Source: Prorocentrum cordatum
Taxonomy: Eukaryota; Sar; Dinophyceae; Prorocentrales; Prorocentraceae
DNA length: 64,000 bases
Assembly: GCA_963575745.1 (NCBI GenBank)
Contig: CAUYUJ010018559.1
Span: forward strand, 111,993 to 175,992
Direction: 5' to 3'
Part shown: positions 11,202 to 20,794 of the stretch, in pieces
Layout: every line of letters starts with the position of its first letter
How positions within the stretch are numbered: the stretch's first letter is position 1
Program-made: the position numbers and the translations under genes
The notes under the pieces: generated by a model
Databases searched by the model: none
What the model saw: only the letters and a program-made list of their open reading frames with translations
Told to the model about the DNA's origin: nothing

Positions 11202-12368
11202 AAACGCGCCGCGGCCGCCGGGGCACAGGCGCGCAAGTTCTACGCGTGCTGCCGCGCGGAGGCGGCGGCCCAGGCCAACGCCGCGGCGGCGCGCCCTGAA
11301 ATCCAGGAGATTACCGCCGCAGATCTGGCCGCGGAGAAACGCTGCGACTTGTCGCTCGCCCGCCGGAAGAAACGGCCGGAGGCTCTGGCGGCCGCGGGCA
11401 GGTGCGAGGTCGACGAGAGCAGGCTGCCGTCGGACCGGCTCTGGGGCCAGCGCGAGAGGTTGGGGCGCGCGAGCAAGGAGTTCGCGCCGCTCCCGCCGAC
11501 AAAGATCCAGTTGCTGCTCGCAGCGTCGCGCAAGCCAGGCCGGGCCCAGCTCCAGCCCGGAGCGGGGGGCGTCCTCGCGTGGGGGGTGCTGGCCATAGGG
11601 AAGCCCGCGGCCATCTTCCTGGCGGCGGCCGAGGAGGCGATGTTCATCGAGAACCCGCTCTACTTGACCAGCTGGGTATCCCAGCTCCAGCCGCTGGAGG
11701 CATTCTCCGCCAGGTTCTGGGCGCGGGCGCGGAAGAGCTGGGCGCCCGCGCCAGGATGCAGGCCACTGAGCCTCAGCGAGCATCAGCACGCCTACGACCT
11801 GTTCCAGCAGTGGGCGCACGCCAGCAGGGCGAAGGAGGGCGTCCACATCGACGACGCAGTGACTGCCTGCTTGCCAGCAGACAGAGACGAGCTGGGCGGG
11901 CGCCTGGCGCTGGCGCCGAGTCTCCAGACGGCCTGGCAGGATCTCGCGCCTGAGCCACGCGGGCACTGGGGCAACGGGGGCGGAAACCGCCGGCCCCGCG
12001 ACGCGCGAGCGGAGCAGCATAAAGGCAAGAGCAAGGGCAAGACAGACCGCGGCCCCAAGAGGGAGGCAGCGCAGAAAATTCGGGTCTGCAACACTCCTCG
12101 AAACTTAACGCGAGTTTTGCCGACCCCCCTTCGTCCCCAGTTTCAATGTTCAGTTGCGCGCGCGGCACGGTCCACGGATGCCGGCGAAAATTCTGAAGTC
12201 ATGTGCTTCGGAAGCAACGCTGACATTGGGGGGTTTGGGGGTGCCGACGCGGCGCGGGAAAAACTTGCGCTAAGTTTCGTGGAGGGATGCATCGGACGTG
12301 GCTGGGACGAGGATAGCTCCATTCCAAAGCGCTGCGGAACGCTCTCAGAGCGTTCTGGAACGCTCTGA
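11202..12368 (+). CDS. Uncharacterised protein, possible internal exon(s)
   Basis: The frame is open from just after a TGA at 11199 to 12368, with no convincing ATG at its start. The first part is Ala/Arg/Glu-rich and probably helical (ARKFYACCRAEAAAQANAAA, ITAADLAAEKRC). A better-mixed middle follows (FIENPLYLTSWVSQLQPLE, FSARFWARARKSWAPAPG, EHQHAYDLFQQWAHASRAKE), then a basic tail HKGKSKGKTDRGPKRE at about 12019-12066. The Lys/Gly tail and acidic-basic helical part could fit a nucleic-acid-binding protein or a retroelement ORF1-like protein, but I do not recognise a family. The open frame at 11087-11299 ends IAKACDEVKT and could join it by a frameshift or splice. The last ~80 codons are probably not coding. 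Confidence 0.35.
   Translation, partial: KRAAAAGAQARKFYACCRAEAAAQANAAAARPEIQEITAADLAAEKRCDLSLARRKKRPEALAAAGRCEVDESRLPSDRLWGQRERLGRASKEFAPLPPTKIQLLLAASRKPGRAQLQPGAGGVLAWGVLAIGKPAAIFLAAAEEAMFIENPLYLTSWVSQLQPLEAFSARFWARARKSWAPAPGCRPLSLSEHQHAYDLFQQWAHASRAKEGVHIDDAVTACLPADRDELGGRLALAPSLQTAWQDLAPEPRGHWGNGGGNRRPRDARAEQHKGKSKGKTDRGPKREAAQKIRVCNTPRNLTRVLPTPLRPQFQCSVARAARSTDAGENSEVMCFGSNADIGGFGGADAAREKLALSFVEGCIGRGWDEDSSIPKRCGTLSERSGTL
12337..12366. repeat. Alternating inverted repeats GAACGCTCT / AGAGCGTTC
   Basis: GAACGCTCT at 12337-12345, its exact complement AGAGCGTTC at 12347-12355, and GAACGCTCT again at 12358-12366. Two mutually exclusive perfect 9-bp hairpins are possible. Confidence 0.85.
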
Positions 12369-12630
12369 GAAGGCCGCGGCGCCCGAGACATCCTCCAGAG
12401 CCGCCGTTTATCTCAGAGATTCTCGCTCTGTCCTCACCCGAATGAATCTTCGTCATGGCTTCGTTGTACCATAGGGCTCTGGTCGTGATTTGTCGCGGAG
12501 GGATGTACCAGCAGGGGAAGCATACATTATAATCGTTGGCTCCAAGGGAAATATTGATTTTTTCAAGTGGAGAGGACGACGAAATTCTAGGAACCATGGC
12601 AAACACGGGGATCCTGAGGCTCATATCCTT

Positions 12631-12631
<1 letters not shown>

Positions 12632-12702
<71 letters not shown>

Positions 12703-12710
12703 CGTTGTCA

Positions 12711-12747
<37 letters not shown>

Positions 12748-12835
12748 CCTGCTGCATGCATGCATGTATGTTTGTATGCATGCATACACATACTTGTGTG
12801 TCCCTGAGCCCCTTCGATGTTGGGCTCCGGTCGTG
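12632..12835. repeat. (TA)n - (GTCT)n - ATGC tract and adjoining repeat, unit 1
   Basis: TA dinucleotides at about 12635-12700, GTCT tetranucleotides at 12703-12745, then GCATGCATG words. It ends in a single-copy-looking block CCTTCGATGTTGGGCTCCGG that recurs at 13064-13083 after another TA/GT tract. The ensemble therefore looks like a duplicated unit. Confidence 0.85.
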
Positions 12836-12847
12836 ATTTTGTCATTA

Positions 12848-12973
12848 CAGTCAACCCACATAAGGATGAACATCTTTCAAGGCTACCCTTGCATTCTTGC
12901 CCCTTCGGCCCATCCCTGGCCGCTTTCGCTGGCCGCGCTCCGCTGGTGCGTCCTCATCATACGGGTTTGACTG
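12848..12973 (+). mobile_element. MITE-like element with Tc1/pogo-type TIRs, copy 1
   Basis: 126 bp. The left end is CAGTCAACCC and the right end is GGGTTTGACTG, an inverted pair with one extra T. It is flanked on both sides by TA (12846-12847 and 12974-12975). TA target sites and termini beginning CAGT are typical of Tc1/mariner/pogo transposons. There is no coding capacity, so it would be non-autonomous. A longer copy is at 15689-15859, sharing the interior CTTCGGCCCATCCCTGGCCGC. Confidence 0.75.
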
Positions 12974-12974
12974 T

Positions 12975-12975
12975 A

Positions 12976-13052
<77 letters not shown>

Positions 13053-13090
13053 CCCTGGGCCCCTTCGATGTTGGGCTCCGGTTGCAATTT
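12975..13090. repeat. (TA)n-(GT)n tract and adjoining repeat, unit 2
   Basis: TA repeats to about 13028, GT repeats to about 13052, then CCCTGGGCCCCTTCGATG and TTGGGCTCCGGT as at 12805-12832. The MITE copy 1 lies between the two units. Confidence 0.9.
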
Positions 13091-13340
13091 GTCGCTGCGT
13101 CCTATTTTTTCTGGCCCGCAGCGTTGGAGCTCGAGGGGCGTGCTGCCGCTGCTGGGGCCGCCGCGCCGAGCGGGGCGTCAAAGCGCGCCGCGCCCTCACG
13201 CGGGGGCCGCGCGCTCCTGCCTGGCCTCGGATCCGCCGTGCTCTGGCCAGTTGTTTTCCCGAGCTCGAAGTTCGCAGGTTGTGTTTCTCCCCCAGCCCCC
13301 GACTTGTCGACGACGAATGAAGCCGTTCAGGAAAGGATGG

Positions 13341-13432
13341 AACCTTGGGATACAACCCAAGGGGGCCATTCGGACGCACCCCTATCAAGGATGGGCGCCC
13401 CCCCATCGTATATCCCAGGGTTGTGTCCCAAG
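13341..13432. repeat. Imperfect inverted repeat (fold-back)
   Basis: CTTGGGATACAACCC near 13343 is matched 14 of 15 by the complement of GGGTTGTGTCCCAAG near 13418. A further GGGGGC/GCCCCC pairing is possible inside. The ~90-bp structure has no recognised coding content. The rest of 13100-13840 shows no gene that I recognise. Confidence 0.6.
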
Positions 13433-13847
13433 TTGTTGGTCCATTCGAAAACCCCACGAAGCCTGGGATTGGGGTCGACCTCTCTCTTGTTGAATCGCTC
13501 GGACGTGTGCTTTCCCGGAGATCCGACGCTTCGATAAAATCGGGGCGGCAGGTTTGGGGCCGTTTTCGGCCTCCGGGGGCCCTCGCCAGGCCTCGGGGCG
13601 GCCAAAAAAACGACTCACGACGACAAACCCGGCCTTGGGGAAGTGGTCCAGACCTCCGGGGCTGGGGCCCACGCATCGAAAAAATTAGAGCAGCGGGATG
13701 TCTGGGAATTGTGACGCTTGGCAGCGCTCGGACGTGTTCGTTTTCCCAGGCGAGGACCACCGTGGAGCACATTGGGATCACTTTCCGAACAAATAAGCGC
13801 ACGAGTCCAAGAAATGAACAGGGAATGGACGTCCGAGCGATGGCAAG

Positions 13848-13936
13848 GTTTGGAATGCACCCCAAACGATGCGAAGAAGTAGGACGGGACTTCCGCCTCA
13901 GAGAAGCAGGGCGGACATTTTCGCAAAGGCATGGCG
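13848..13936 (+). repeat. Direct repeat flanking RT fragment, left copy
   Basis: Shares GGAATGCAcCCcAAaCGATGCGAA, TTCCGCCTCAGA, GGGCGGA and CGCAA..CATGGCGGA in order with 15142-15240 (lower case marks variable bases). The RT pseudogene lies between the two copies. Confidence 0.7.
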
Positions 13937-15100
13937 GAGGCAGCCAGTCAATCAGTCAGTCAGTGTGTTGGAAATGCGCCACCGGCAGTCAGGTCGCCTG
14001 GCACCAGACGGTGCGCAAGCAAGATAACATGCTGTAGCACAGGAAATTCAAGCGAGCCATGCGCGGACAGCTGACTCCCATGCCGGCGCTGCACCGCCCT
14101 CCTGGCGGAAGTAGTCAACAAGACGGGCAGGGATGCCAGCAACGTCCAAACAGCTGTCAATGAACATTATTCCTGACACTTGCCGTGAGCGCCCTCTCTT
14201 CCCGATGCCTGTCGGCTGCTTGAGAGCGAGACTGCTTGGTTCAAATACCGACTGTCTCACTGGATCGTTGCCCGCCCGTCTGGCGAGTTGCCCAAGTAAT
14301 ATCGTTTTGTCTTTTGACGATGAGCTCGCTGAGTGACCGTTCGCCAGCCATGCTTAGGACGGCACTGTTCGACATGCAATTGGTGTAAGCAGATAGGACC
14401 CGAAATATGGACCTCAAACAGTTTGTTTGAAAGCCGTGCATTCTTCTCCGTTCTGACAAGCTGCAAGTAGACAGTGCACACGAATGGAAACAATGCACGC
14501 GTTAACAATTGCTATATGCGACCACGGCGATTTCAATGCTTTGAATTTTTGCTTGGCCATGCCGATTCTCCCGTTCAGCTCCGATCCGCATCGTCCGTCC
14601 GACGCGATCTGGGTACCGAGGTAAGTCAGAGCTTCTCTTTCTTGTGCTGGGTCTCTGGTGCTTTTCTGCAGTTGAGCGTTAGAGCGGACCTTCATCCGCT
14701 CCACTCGTCCAGCCCAGACTCAAATCGTAGTGCTTGCCGTATCTCGCACGCCATCAGCTCGCCCACCAGGACGGGATCAGCATGGAGGAGCACAGTGTCG
14801 CTCGCGCAAATCATCTCCTGGACAACGTGCGCATCGGGGAGATCTGGTAGCCGCTATAGCCGAAGCCAGAGCTCTTCGTGTGGATGTGTCTGCCATCAAA
14901 GTTTTCATGACCATGGCGAGCAGAAAGGGGGACAATGGACACCTTTGGCAAATGCTGGCACGCCGAGATCGGACTCCACAAACGTCCTGGCATTGTAAAT
15001 TGACGTGACTGAATCGACGGATTTGTCTAGGCACCCGAATATCTTGAGCGAGCTAGCCAAGGCATCTGGCGCCACCGAGTCGAATGCTTTCGCCCAGTCT

Positions 15101-15155
15101 ACGGCCAAGAGCGCGGTGGAAATGCACGGCCAAGAGCGCGGTGGAAATGCAACCC
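15101..15155. repeat. 26-bp tandem duplication at RT fragment boundary
   Basis: ACGGCCAAGAGCGCGGTGG followed by AAATGC occurs twice in tandem just where the RT motif A sequence meets the flanking repeat, so it marks the truncation junction. Confidence 0.8.
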
Positions 15156-15240
15156 AAGCGATGCGAAATGATAGGGCGGGGATTTCCGCCTCAGAAGAGT
15201 GGGGCGGATACTTCCGCAAGACATGGCGGAAACAGCGACT
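15142..15240 (+). repeat. Direct repeat flanking RT fragment, right copy
   Basis: Partner of 13848-13936, including TTCCGCCTCAGAAGAG, GGGGCGGAT and CCGCAAGACATGGCGGAA. Confidence 0.7.
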
Positions 15241-15283
15241 GCAAGGCGGGGCGGACGTCGGCATCAGAAGAGCCTGAGCAGCA

Positions 15284-15301
15284 GGGCGGAAATTTCCGCC
15301 C
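15284..15301. repeat. Perfect 18-bp palindrome GGGCGGAAATTTCCGCCC
   Basis: Exact self-complementary 18-mer. The half-site GGGCGGA and its complement TTCCGCC also recur in the flanking repeats at 13848-13936 and 15142-15240. Confidence 0.9.
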
Positions 15302-15329
15302 TACCTGCGAAGTCGCCCAAAGAGTACCC

Positions 15330-15450
15330 TGAGATCTGACGCTGCGAAAACCGGTGCAACGTCGCGATCAATCACGACCGGAGCCCCAGACCCCATCTTT
15401 CTGCGCCAGTCTGCGAGCCAGATCGATCTGAGGGGATCTCAGGGCCCGAA
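15330..15450 (+). repeat. Dispersed repeat, copy 1 (partner at 18735-18862)
   Basis: CTGAGATCtGACGcTGCGAAAA, ATCACGACCGGAgC, CTTTCTGCGCCA.TCT and GAGCC are shared in order with 18735-18862 (lower case marks variable bases). Both copies sit before sequence containing AGGGCCCGAAA. Function unknown. Confidence 0.65.
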
Positions 15451-15688
15451 ACTGGGCGAAAACGCCCGCTGAGCCCGCTGTGAAGAACAAATTCAACTCC
15501 AGGATCTCAGGGTACGTCGGCCACGCGCAGAGGGGTGGCAGGGGGAGGGGTGAAGGCTTCTCAGAAGCACCCCTGCTTCTTAGAAAGCGCGGGCCTTGTG
15601 CAGATGTGAGGCCGGCCTCCTCTAAGAAGCGGCCTCCTTCTAAGAAGCCTTCCCCCTCCCCCTACCCATTAGTGCACTCCGCCAAGTA

Positions 15689-15859
15689 CAGTCAACCCGC
15701 ATAGTAAAGATGAGCGACTTTCCAAAGTTACCCTCGCATCCTCCCCCTTCGGCCCATCCCTGGCCGCTTCCGCTGGCCGCGCCCTGCTCGCAAAGTGCCA
15801 ACATGGCTTTCCAAGGCCCTTGCATCTTCATCGTGGGTCCTCATGATACGGGTTGGCTG
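15689..15859 (+). mobile_element. MITE-like element with Tc1/pogo-type TIRs, copy 2
   Basis: 171 bp. The left end CAGTCAACCCGCAT is preceded by TA. The right end ATACGGGTTGGCTG corresponds to the other copy's GGGTTTGACTG with substitutions. The interior matches copy 1 (12848-12973) over CCCTTCGGCCCATCCCTGG and has an extra ~45 bp before the right end. The right target site reads CA, a one-base change from TA. Confidence 0.7.
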
Positions 15860-15974
15860 CAGGGCCCCATCCCCCTCTTGGGGCCTGCTGGGAAGCCCTC
15901 GTCGCCGCCGCTGGATTCGTCTCGAGACTCTGGTCCGAACGCACCCCGGGAGGGGTCTGGGGAGAAAAGCTGTG

Positions 15975-16205
15975 GGGAGGAAGAGGAGGAGGAGGAGGAG
16001 CAGGAGGAGGAGGAGGAGCAGGAGGAGGAGGAGGAGGAGGAGGAGGAGGAGGAGCAGGAGCAGGAGCAGGAGGAGGAGAAGGAGGAAGGAGGAGGAGGAG
16101 GAGGAGGAGCAGGAGCAGGAGCAGGAGGAGGAGGAGGAGGAGGAAGGAGCAGGAGCAGGAGGAGGAAGGAGGAGCAGGAGGAGGAGGGAGGAGGAGGACG
16201 AGGAC
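15975..16205. repeat. (GGA)n/(GCAGGA)n microsatellite
   Basis: Purine-rich GGA tract with interspersed GCAGGA units. It gives poly-Glu/Gly frames on plus and poly-Leu/Pro frames on minus. Confidence 0.95.
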
Positions 16206-16309
16206 CTCGAGCGGCGAAGGCTCCGCTCGGGGGGCTCCGCTGCTCCTAGACGCAGGGCCCCCTCCCGCAGGGCCCCATCCTCGGGCCGCCGAGGGCAGCG
16301 AGAGCTTTA

Positions 16310-16449
16310 GGTCGGGCGTGTCCCCCAACAGGCGAATTTCGGTAAAAAGTTGTCAAAACATAGTCATAGTCAAACACTGGTAGAAAAATCGTCCCCATTT
16401 TTTGGTGACTATTTTTGAATATTCCTCCATTAGAGGGACACGCCCGACT
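16310..16449. mobile_element. MITE-like element with 15-bp TIRs and TA target site
   Basis: 140 bp. The left end GGTCGGGCGTGTCCC and the right end GGGACACGCCCGACT are inverted repeats matching at 14 of 15 positions. TA lies directly outside both ends (16308-16309 and 16450-16451). The interior is AT-rich (GTAAAAAGTTG, CATTTTTTGGTG) in an otherwise GC-rich region, which suggests separate ancestry. Tc1/mariner-type by TA target site. Its ends are unlike those of the other MITEs here. Confidence 0.85.
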
Positions 16450-16549
16450 TACGGCGAGCTCGAAGAGGGGCCAGCCATTTGGGGGGGGCGGTGGGGGCGA
16501 GGAGACTCGCTCGAGTGCGGCGGCGCGGCCCGCCCCCCGGAGAGAAGCG

Positions 16550-16718
16550 GCGAAGAGGAGGGAGGAGAGAGCAGGGAAGAGGCAGGAGGGAGGGCGGAGC
16601 AGGGAGGGGGGAGGGAGGAGGAGGGAGGATGGGGGGAGCGAGGGAGGGAGGGGGAAGGGAGGGATGGAGGGAGGGAGGGGTTGAGGAAGGAAGCGGAGGA
16701 GGAGGGAGGAAGCGGTAA
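16550..16718. repeat. (GGGA/GGA)n microsatellite
   Basis: Purine tract of GGGAGG and GGAGGA units. No gene. Confidence 0.9.
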
Positions 16719-16969
16719 TTAGTGATAGACCCTTCCGTCCCAGGCTAGCTCCTCACACGAAGCGGCCCTGCAGGCGCCTCGTTGATTGTGCGGCGGATCC
16801 GAAGTCGGCCCGCGATTGCTGGCGCGCGCCCATGCGCTGCTGGGCCACGGGGTCGCCGGGGCAGTCCGGCGGCCGCGGCCGCAGGCGGGGGCTGGCGGAG
16901 CCCACGGCCCTCGGAGCCTCGGCCAGAGCCCCTGAGGGGGGACCCGAGGCGGCACAGAGCTCTCCTCCT

Positions 16970-17205
16970 CCCTCCTTTCGTCGTCCTCCTCCTCCTCCTC
17001 CTCCTCCTCTTCCTCCTCCTCCTTCCTCCTCCTCCTCCTCTTCCTCCTCCTCCTCCTCCCTCCTTCCTCCTTCCTCCTCCCTCCTCCCTCCTCTCTCCTC
17101 CCTCCTCCTCCTCCTCCTTCCTCTTTCCTCCTCCTTCCTCCTTCCTCATCCTTCCTCCTCCTTCCTCCTTCCTCCTTCCCCTTTCCTCCTCCATTCCTTC
17201 TCCTT
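16970..17205. repeat. (TCC)n microsatellite
   Basis: Pyrimidine tract of TCC and TTCC units. It directly precedes the reverse-oriented composite repeat. Confidence 0.95.
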
Positions 17206-17220
17206 CTAGATAACCCTCCC

Positions 17221-18065
17221 TGTCGCACCAGGAAGCCAGTTTTTAGGGCGGGACGGGCGTTTCGCCTGAGACTTCCTCACCAGTCATGATTCTGAAGCTC
17301 AAAAAGTGAACAGTTTCACAGATGGAGGGCGGGTCGCTTTCAAAATGTGGCTCTCGTCTTAGCGCCGCACACATTCGTTTTAAACATTTCCCAACGTTTC
17401 ACGGATTGAGGGCGGGTCGTTTTCAAAATGTGGCTCTCCCCTCAGCGCCGCGCACATTCGCTTTAAACATTTGCAAGAGCTTCACGGGTTGAGGGCGGGT
17501 CGTTTTCAAAATGTCGCTCTCGACTTAGCGTCGCGCACGCTCGTTGTAAAACATTGCAAGAATTTCACGGATTGAGGGCGGGTGGTTTTCAAAATGTGGT
17601 TTTCGCCTTAGCGCCGCGCGCATTTGTTTCAGACATTTGCAAGAGTATCACGGACTGAGGGCGGTTCCTTTTCAAAGTGTGACTGTCGCCTTAGCGCCGC
17701 GCACATTCGTTTTAAACGTTTGCAAACGTTTCACGGATTCTCATGATCAGCGTACCAGAAACGGCGTTTTGGAAGGATTCAGGACTATGCGGGCGCAAGA
17801 GTTATGTTGATTCGCTGTGTTGAAGTCCCAAAAAGGGCGTCCTCGCACGATTCTGGATCGTCAAGACGCAGCAGTCAGGTTGATACGTGGCGATGCAATC
17901 CTGGGAACAATGTTTTGGCACGCTTCAGGATCTTCAAACTGTTGTCTTCCAACGAGGCAGTTCCCTCAATGGAAATGAACCGTTGTAGGGGCCTATGAAG
18001 AGAGAGCTTGGAGGGAGGGTTGAGTCCAACATCGTCGATGACTCTTGAGTTTCCACTGGTCCTCC
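17221..18065 (-). repeat. Composite repeat, copy A (reverse orientation)
   Basis: About 845 bp in inverted orientation relative to copies B-F. From left to right it has the hairpin-bearing end (GGGCGTTTCGCC), five or six ~85-90-bp subunits containing TTTTCAAAATGTGGCTCTCG and AGCGCCGCGCACATTCG, then the non-tandem half ending CATCGTCGATGACTCTTG and TTTCCACTGGTCC. It is bounded by (TCC)n on both sides. No coding capacity recognised. Confidence 0.85.
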
Positions 18066-18097
<32 letters not shown>

Positions 18098-18385
18098 CTC
18101 CTCCCTCCTCTCTCCTCCCTCCTCCTCCTCCTCCTCCTCCACCTCCTCCACCTCCTCCTCCTTCCTCCACCTTCCTCCTCCTTCCTCCTTCCTCCTCCTT
18201 CCTCCTGTTTCCTCCTTCCTCCTCCTTCCTCCTTCCTCCTTCCTCCTCCTCCTCCCCCCCCGTTCTCCTTCCTCCTTCCTCTTTCCCCGTCCTCCTTCCT
18301 CCTTTCCTCTTTCTTCCTCCTCCCTTCTTTCCTCTATCCTCCTTCCTCGTCCCTCCTCCGTCCTCTGGTCTTCCTCCCTCCTCCG
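18060..18385. repeat. (TCC)n/(TTCC)n microsatellite
   Basis: Long pyrimidine tract adjoining composite repeat copy A. Confidence 0.95.
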
Positions 18386-18734
18386 TCCTCGCGCGGGCGG
18401 GCTTGGGGGGCTGGCTTGGGCGAGGAGGCCTGGTTTGGTGGCACTGCGGGGCGCACTTGACACGGGGGCATGCCCTGAGATCCTCCAGGCGTCTCGTTTT
18501 TTTTAGGTCCAGGCGTTTTTTCGCCTGCTTTTGGGCCGCAGGACCATCACTGATCGATCTGGCTCGAAAGACGCAGCAGAAAAATGGGGTCTAGGGCTTC
18601 GTGTTTCCTTACAATGTTGGGTTTTCCTCAACGACGGATCTCAGGGTCCGCCATTTCCGCTTCTGGGCCGTGCGAAACGGGTTGGCACCAGCAACGCGCT
18701 TCGACACGGGGGCAGGGGAGGGAGAGGAGGGCGG

Positions 18735-18862
18735 GGGAGCACTGAGATCCGACGTTGCGAAAAGTTGCGCCATGGCGAGAAATCGCGACCGGAAGCTCTG
18801 GACCGTCCTTCTGCGCCATGTCTCGAGCCGGATGAGGGTCCAGGGGCCCGAAATAGTTTCCG
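18735..18862 (+). repeat. Dispersed repeat, copy 2 (partner at 15330-15450)
   Basis: Contains CTGAGATCCGACGTTGCG, AAATCGCGACCGGAAGCTC, CCTTCTGCGCCATGTCTCG and GAGCCGGAT. It is followed by a short tandem GAGGGCCGCC array at about 18867-18945. Confidence 0.65.
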
Positions 18863-18866
18863 AGGG

Positions 18867-18945
18867 CCGCCGAGGGACGCCGAGGGCCCCCGAGGGCCGC
18901 CGAGGGCCGCCGAGGAACGCCGCGAGGGCCGCCGAGGGCCCACGT
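18867..18945. repeat. Short tandem GAGGGCCGCC array
   Basis: About eight 9-10-bp units of CCGAGGGCCG. The following ~190 bp to the GGA tract shows no recognised gene. Confidence 0.75.
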
Positions 18946-19136
18946 GGCGGCCGGGCGGAACGGCCGCGCGGCGGTCGTGGGCTTCGCGGGCCGTGGGTCC
19001 TTCCGCGGGGCCGCGGGCAGGCAACGTGACGCTGGCGCCGCCCTCGGCGTTGGCGCCGCCTGGCTCGCGATCGGCGAACTGCGCCGCGCCAGGCCGCCGC
19101 CGGCCAGCGGGCCCGCGGCGCCGCAGGAGGGGGCGG

Positions 19137-19268
19137 GGCGGAGGAGGAGGAGGAGGAGGAGGAGGAGGAGGAGGAGGAGGAGGAGGAGGAGGGGGAGGAG
19201 GAGGGGGAGGAGGAGGAGGAGGAGGAGGAGGAGGAGGAGGAGGAGGAGGAGACGAATGGGAGGAGGAG
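19137..19268. repeat. (GGA)n microsatellite
   Basis: Near-pure GGA tract. The sequence from 19269 to 19635 after it has no recognised gene. Confidence 0.95.
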
Positions 19269-19634
19269 GAGGATCGCACGCCACTGAGGGGAAAGGGGGA
19301 AGGGGTCCGACGGTCCAAAAAACCCAGGGGCCCATCGGAGTGGGCCTTTTTGTCACCCTGGCAGGAAGGCCAACGACCTGCCAGGGGCCAACGGCAGGGC
19401 CCCCTCTGGGTATCTAACCGACCGCCTCTGCGTCCTCCAGATCGTTGTCTGGGGTACGTTCTTGCAGCTTGGGTCCCAGCTCGGCCGCTTCGGACTCGTT
19501 CAGCCCAAAGCCATGGAGGACGTCCGCCAAGCACAAAATTGCATAGCGGCCCGCGTCGGGCCTTAAAAGACTGCCTTCTCTCTGCTGGGCCGTCTTGGGC
19601 TCCTATTTTCCCCCACCAGCTCACGCGCCCAGGC

Positions 19635-19693
19635 CCCAGGAGGAGGACGGGGAAGAGGAGGAGGAGGAGGAGGAGGAGGAGGAGGAGGAGGAC
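19635..19693. repeat. (GGA)n microsatellite
   Basis: GGA tract abutting the left end of composite repeat copy B. Confidence 0.95.
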
Positions 19694-20400
19694 CAGCGTA
19701 AACCTAAAAGTCATCAATGATGTTGGAAAACCCTCCCTCCAAACTCCCATTTCACAGGCCCCTTTACAAAAGGTTAATTTCCATTGGGGGAACTGCCTCG
19801 TTGGAAAACAACCGTTTGAATACCCTGCAACATGCCAAAACATTATTCGTGGGATTCCATCGCCACGGATCAACCTGACTGTTGCGTGTTGACGATCCTG
19901 CATCGTGCCAGAACGCCATTCCTGGGACTTCAACACAGCAAATCAGCCTAACTTTCGAACCCTCATAATCCTGAATCCTTCCAGATACACCATTCATGGT
20001 ACGTTTATGATGGGAGTCCGTGAAACTCTTGCATTTTTTGTAAACGAATGCGCGTGGCGCTAAGGCGAGAGCCACAGTTTGAAAACCACTGGCCCTCAAT
20101 TCAATCCGTGCAAACCTTGCACATTTTTCACACGAATGTGCGCCGCGCGAAGGCGAGAGCCACATTTTGAAAACGGTCCGTTCTCAATCCGCAAAGCTGT
20201 TGCACATTTAATGAACGAATGTGCGCGACGCTACGGGGAGAGCCACCATCTGAAAACGACCCGCTCTCAATCCGTGAAACTCTGACACAACTTGAAAACG
20301 AAGGTGCGCCGCAAGCTTTCGAGTCATACATGGTGAGGACGTCTCAGGCGAAACGCCCGGCCCGCCCTAAAAATTGGCTTCGGGGTGCGACAGGAGGAGG
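19694..20400 (+). repeat. Composite repeat, copy B
   Basis: Starts ACCAGCGTAAACCTAAAAGT then CATCAATGATGTTGG. It continues with CATTGGGGGAACTGCCTCG and GTTGGAAAACAACCGTTTGA, and ends with three or four GCGCGGCGCTAAGGCGAGAG-like subunits and GTCTCAGGCGAAACGCCCGG. Both flanks are (GGA)n. Confidence 0.85.
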
Positions 20401-20416
20401 TTGCTTATGAGGAAAA

Positions 20417-20790
20417 GGAATGGAGGAGGAGGAGGAGGAGGAGGAGGAGGAGGAGGAGGAGGAGGAGGTGGCGGAGGAGGAGGAGGAGGAGGAGGAGGGA
20501 GGAGGAGGAGGAGGAGGAGGAAAGGGGAAACGCGAGAGGAGGAGGAGGAGGAGGAGGATAGGAATAGGAGGAGGAGGAGGAGGAGGAGGAGGAGGAGGAG
20601 GAGGAGAGGAGGAGGAGGAGGAGGAGGAGGATAAGGAGGAGGAAGTGGAAGCGGATGGAGGAGGAGGAGGAGGAGGAGGAGGCGGAAGATGGGGAGGAGG
20701 AGATGGAGGAGGAGGAGAAGGAGGAGGAGGAGGGGGCGGAGGAGGAGGAGGAGGAGGAGGAGGAGGAGGAGGAGGAGGAGGAGGAGGAGG
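20417..20790. repeat. (GGA)n microsatellite
   Basis: Long purine tract. It runs directly into the truncated retroelement remnant at about 20795. Confidence 0.95.
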
Positions 20791-20794
20791 AGGT

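Larger units (their letters stand above)
14048..15264 (-). pseudogene. 5'-truncated non-LTR reverse transcriptase, decayed
   Basis: Read on the minus strand, successive frames give RT motif A (LLAVDWAKAFDSV, about 15120-15080), motif B (CPLSPFLLAMVM, about 14945-14910), motif C (CASDTVLLHADP, about 14815-14780) and the thumb region (YLGTQIASDGRCGSELNG, about 14620-14570). The canonical motif C is Y-A-D-D, so here the first catalytic Asp is Ser. Frame changes between A, B and C also show it is dead. The thumb signature YLGT-I-DG and the VDW-KAFD motif A are of the RTE/CR1/jockey-like type and unlike the three LINEs elsewhere in this window. The endonuclease and N-terminal RT regions are missing. 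The 5' truncation falls inside the flanking repeat. Confidence 0.85.
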
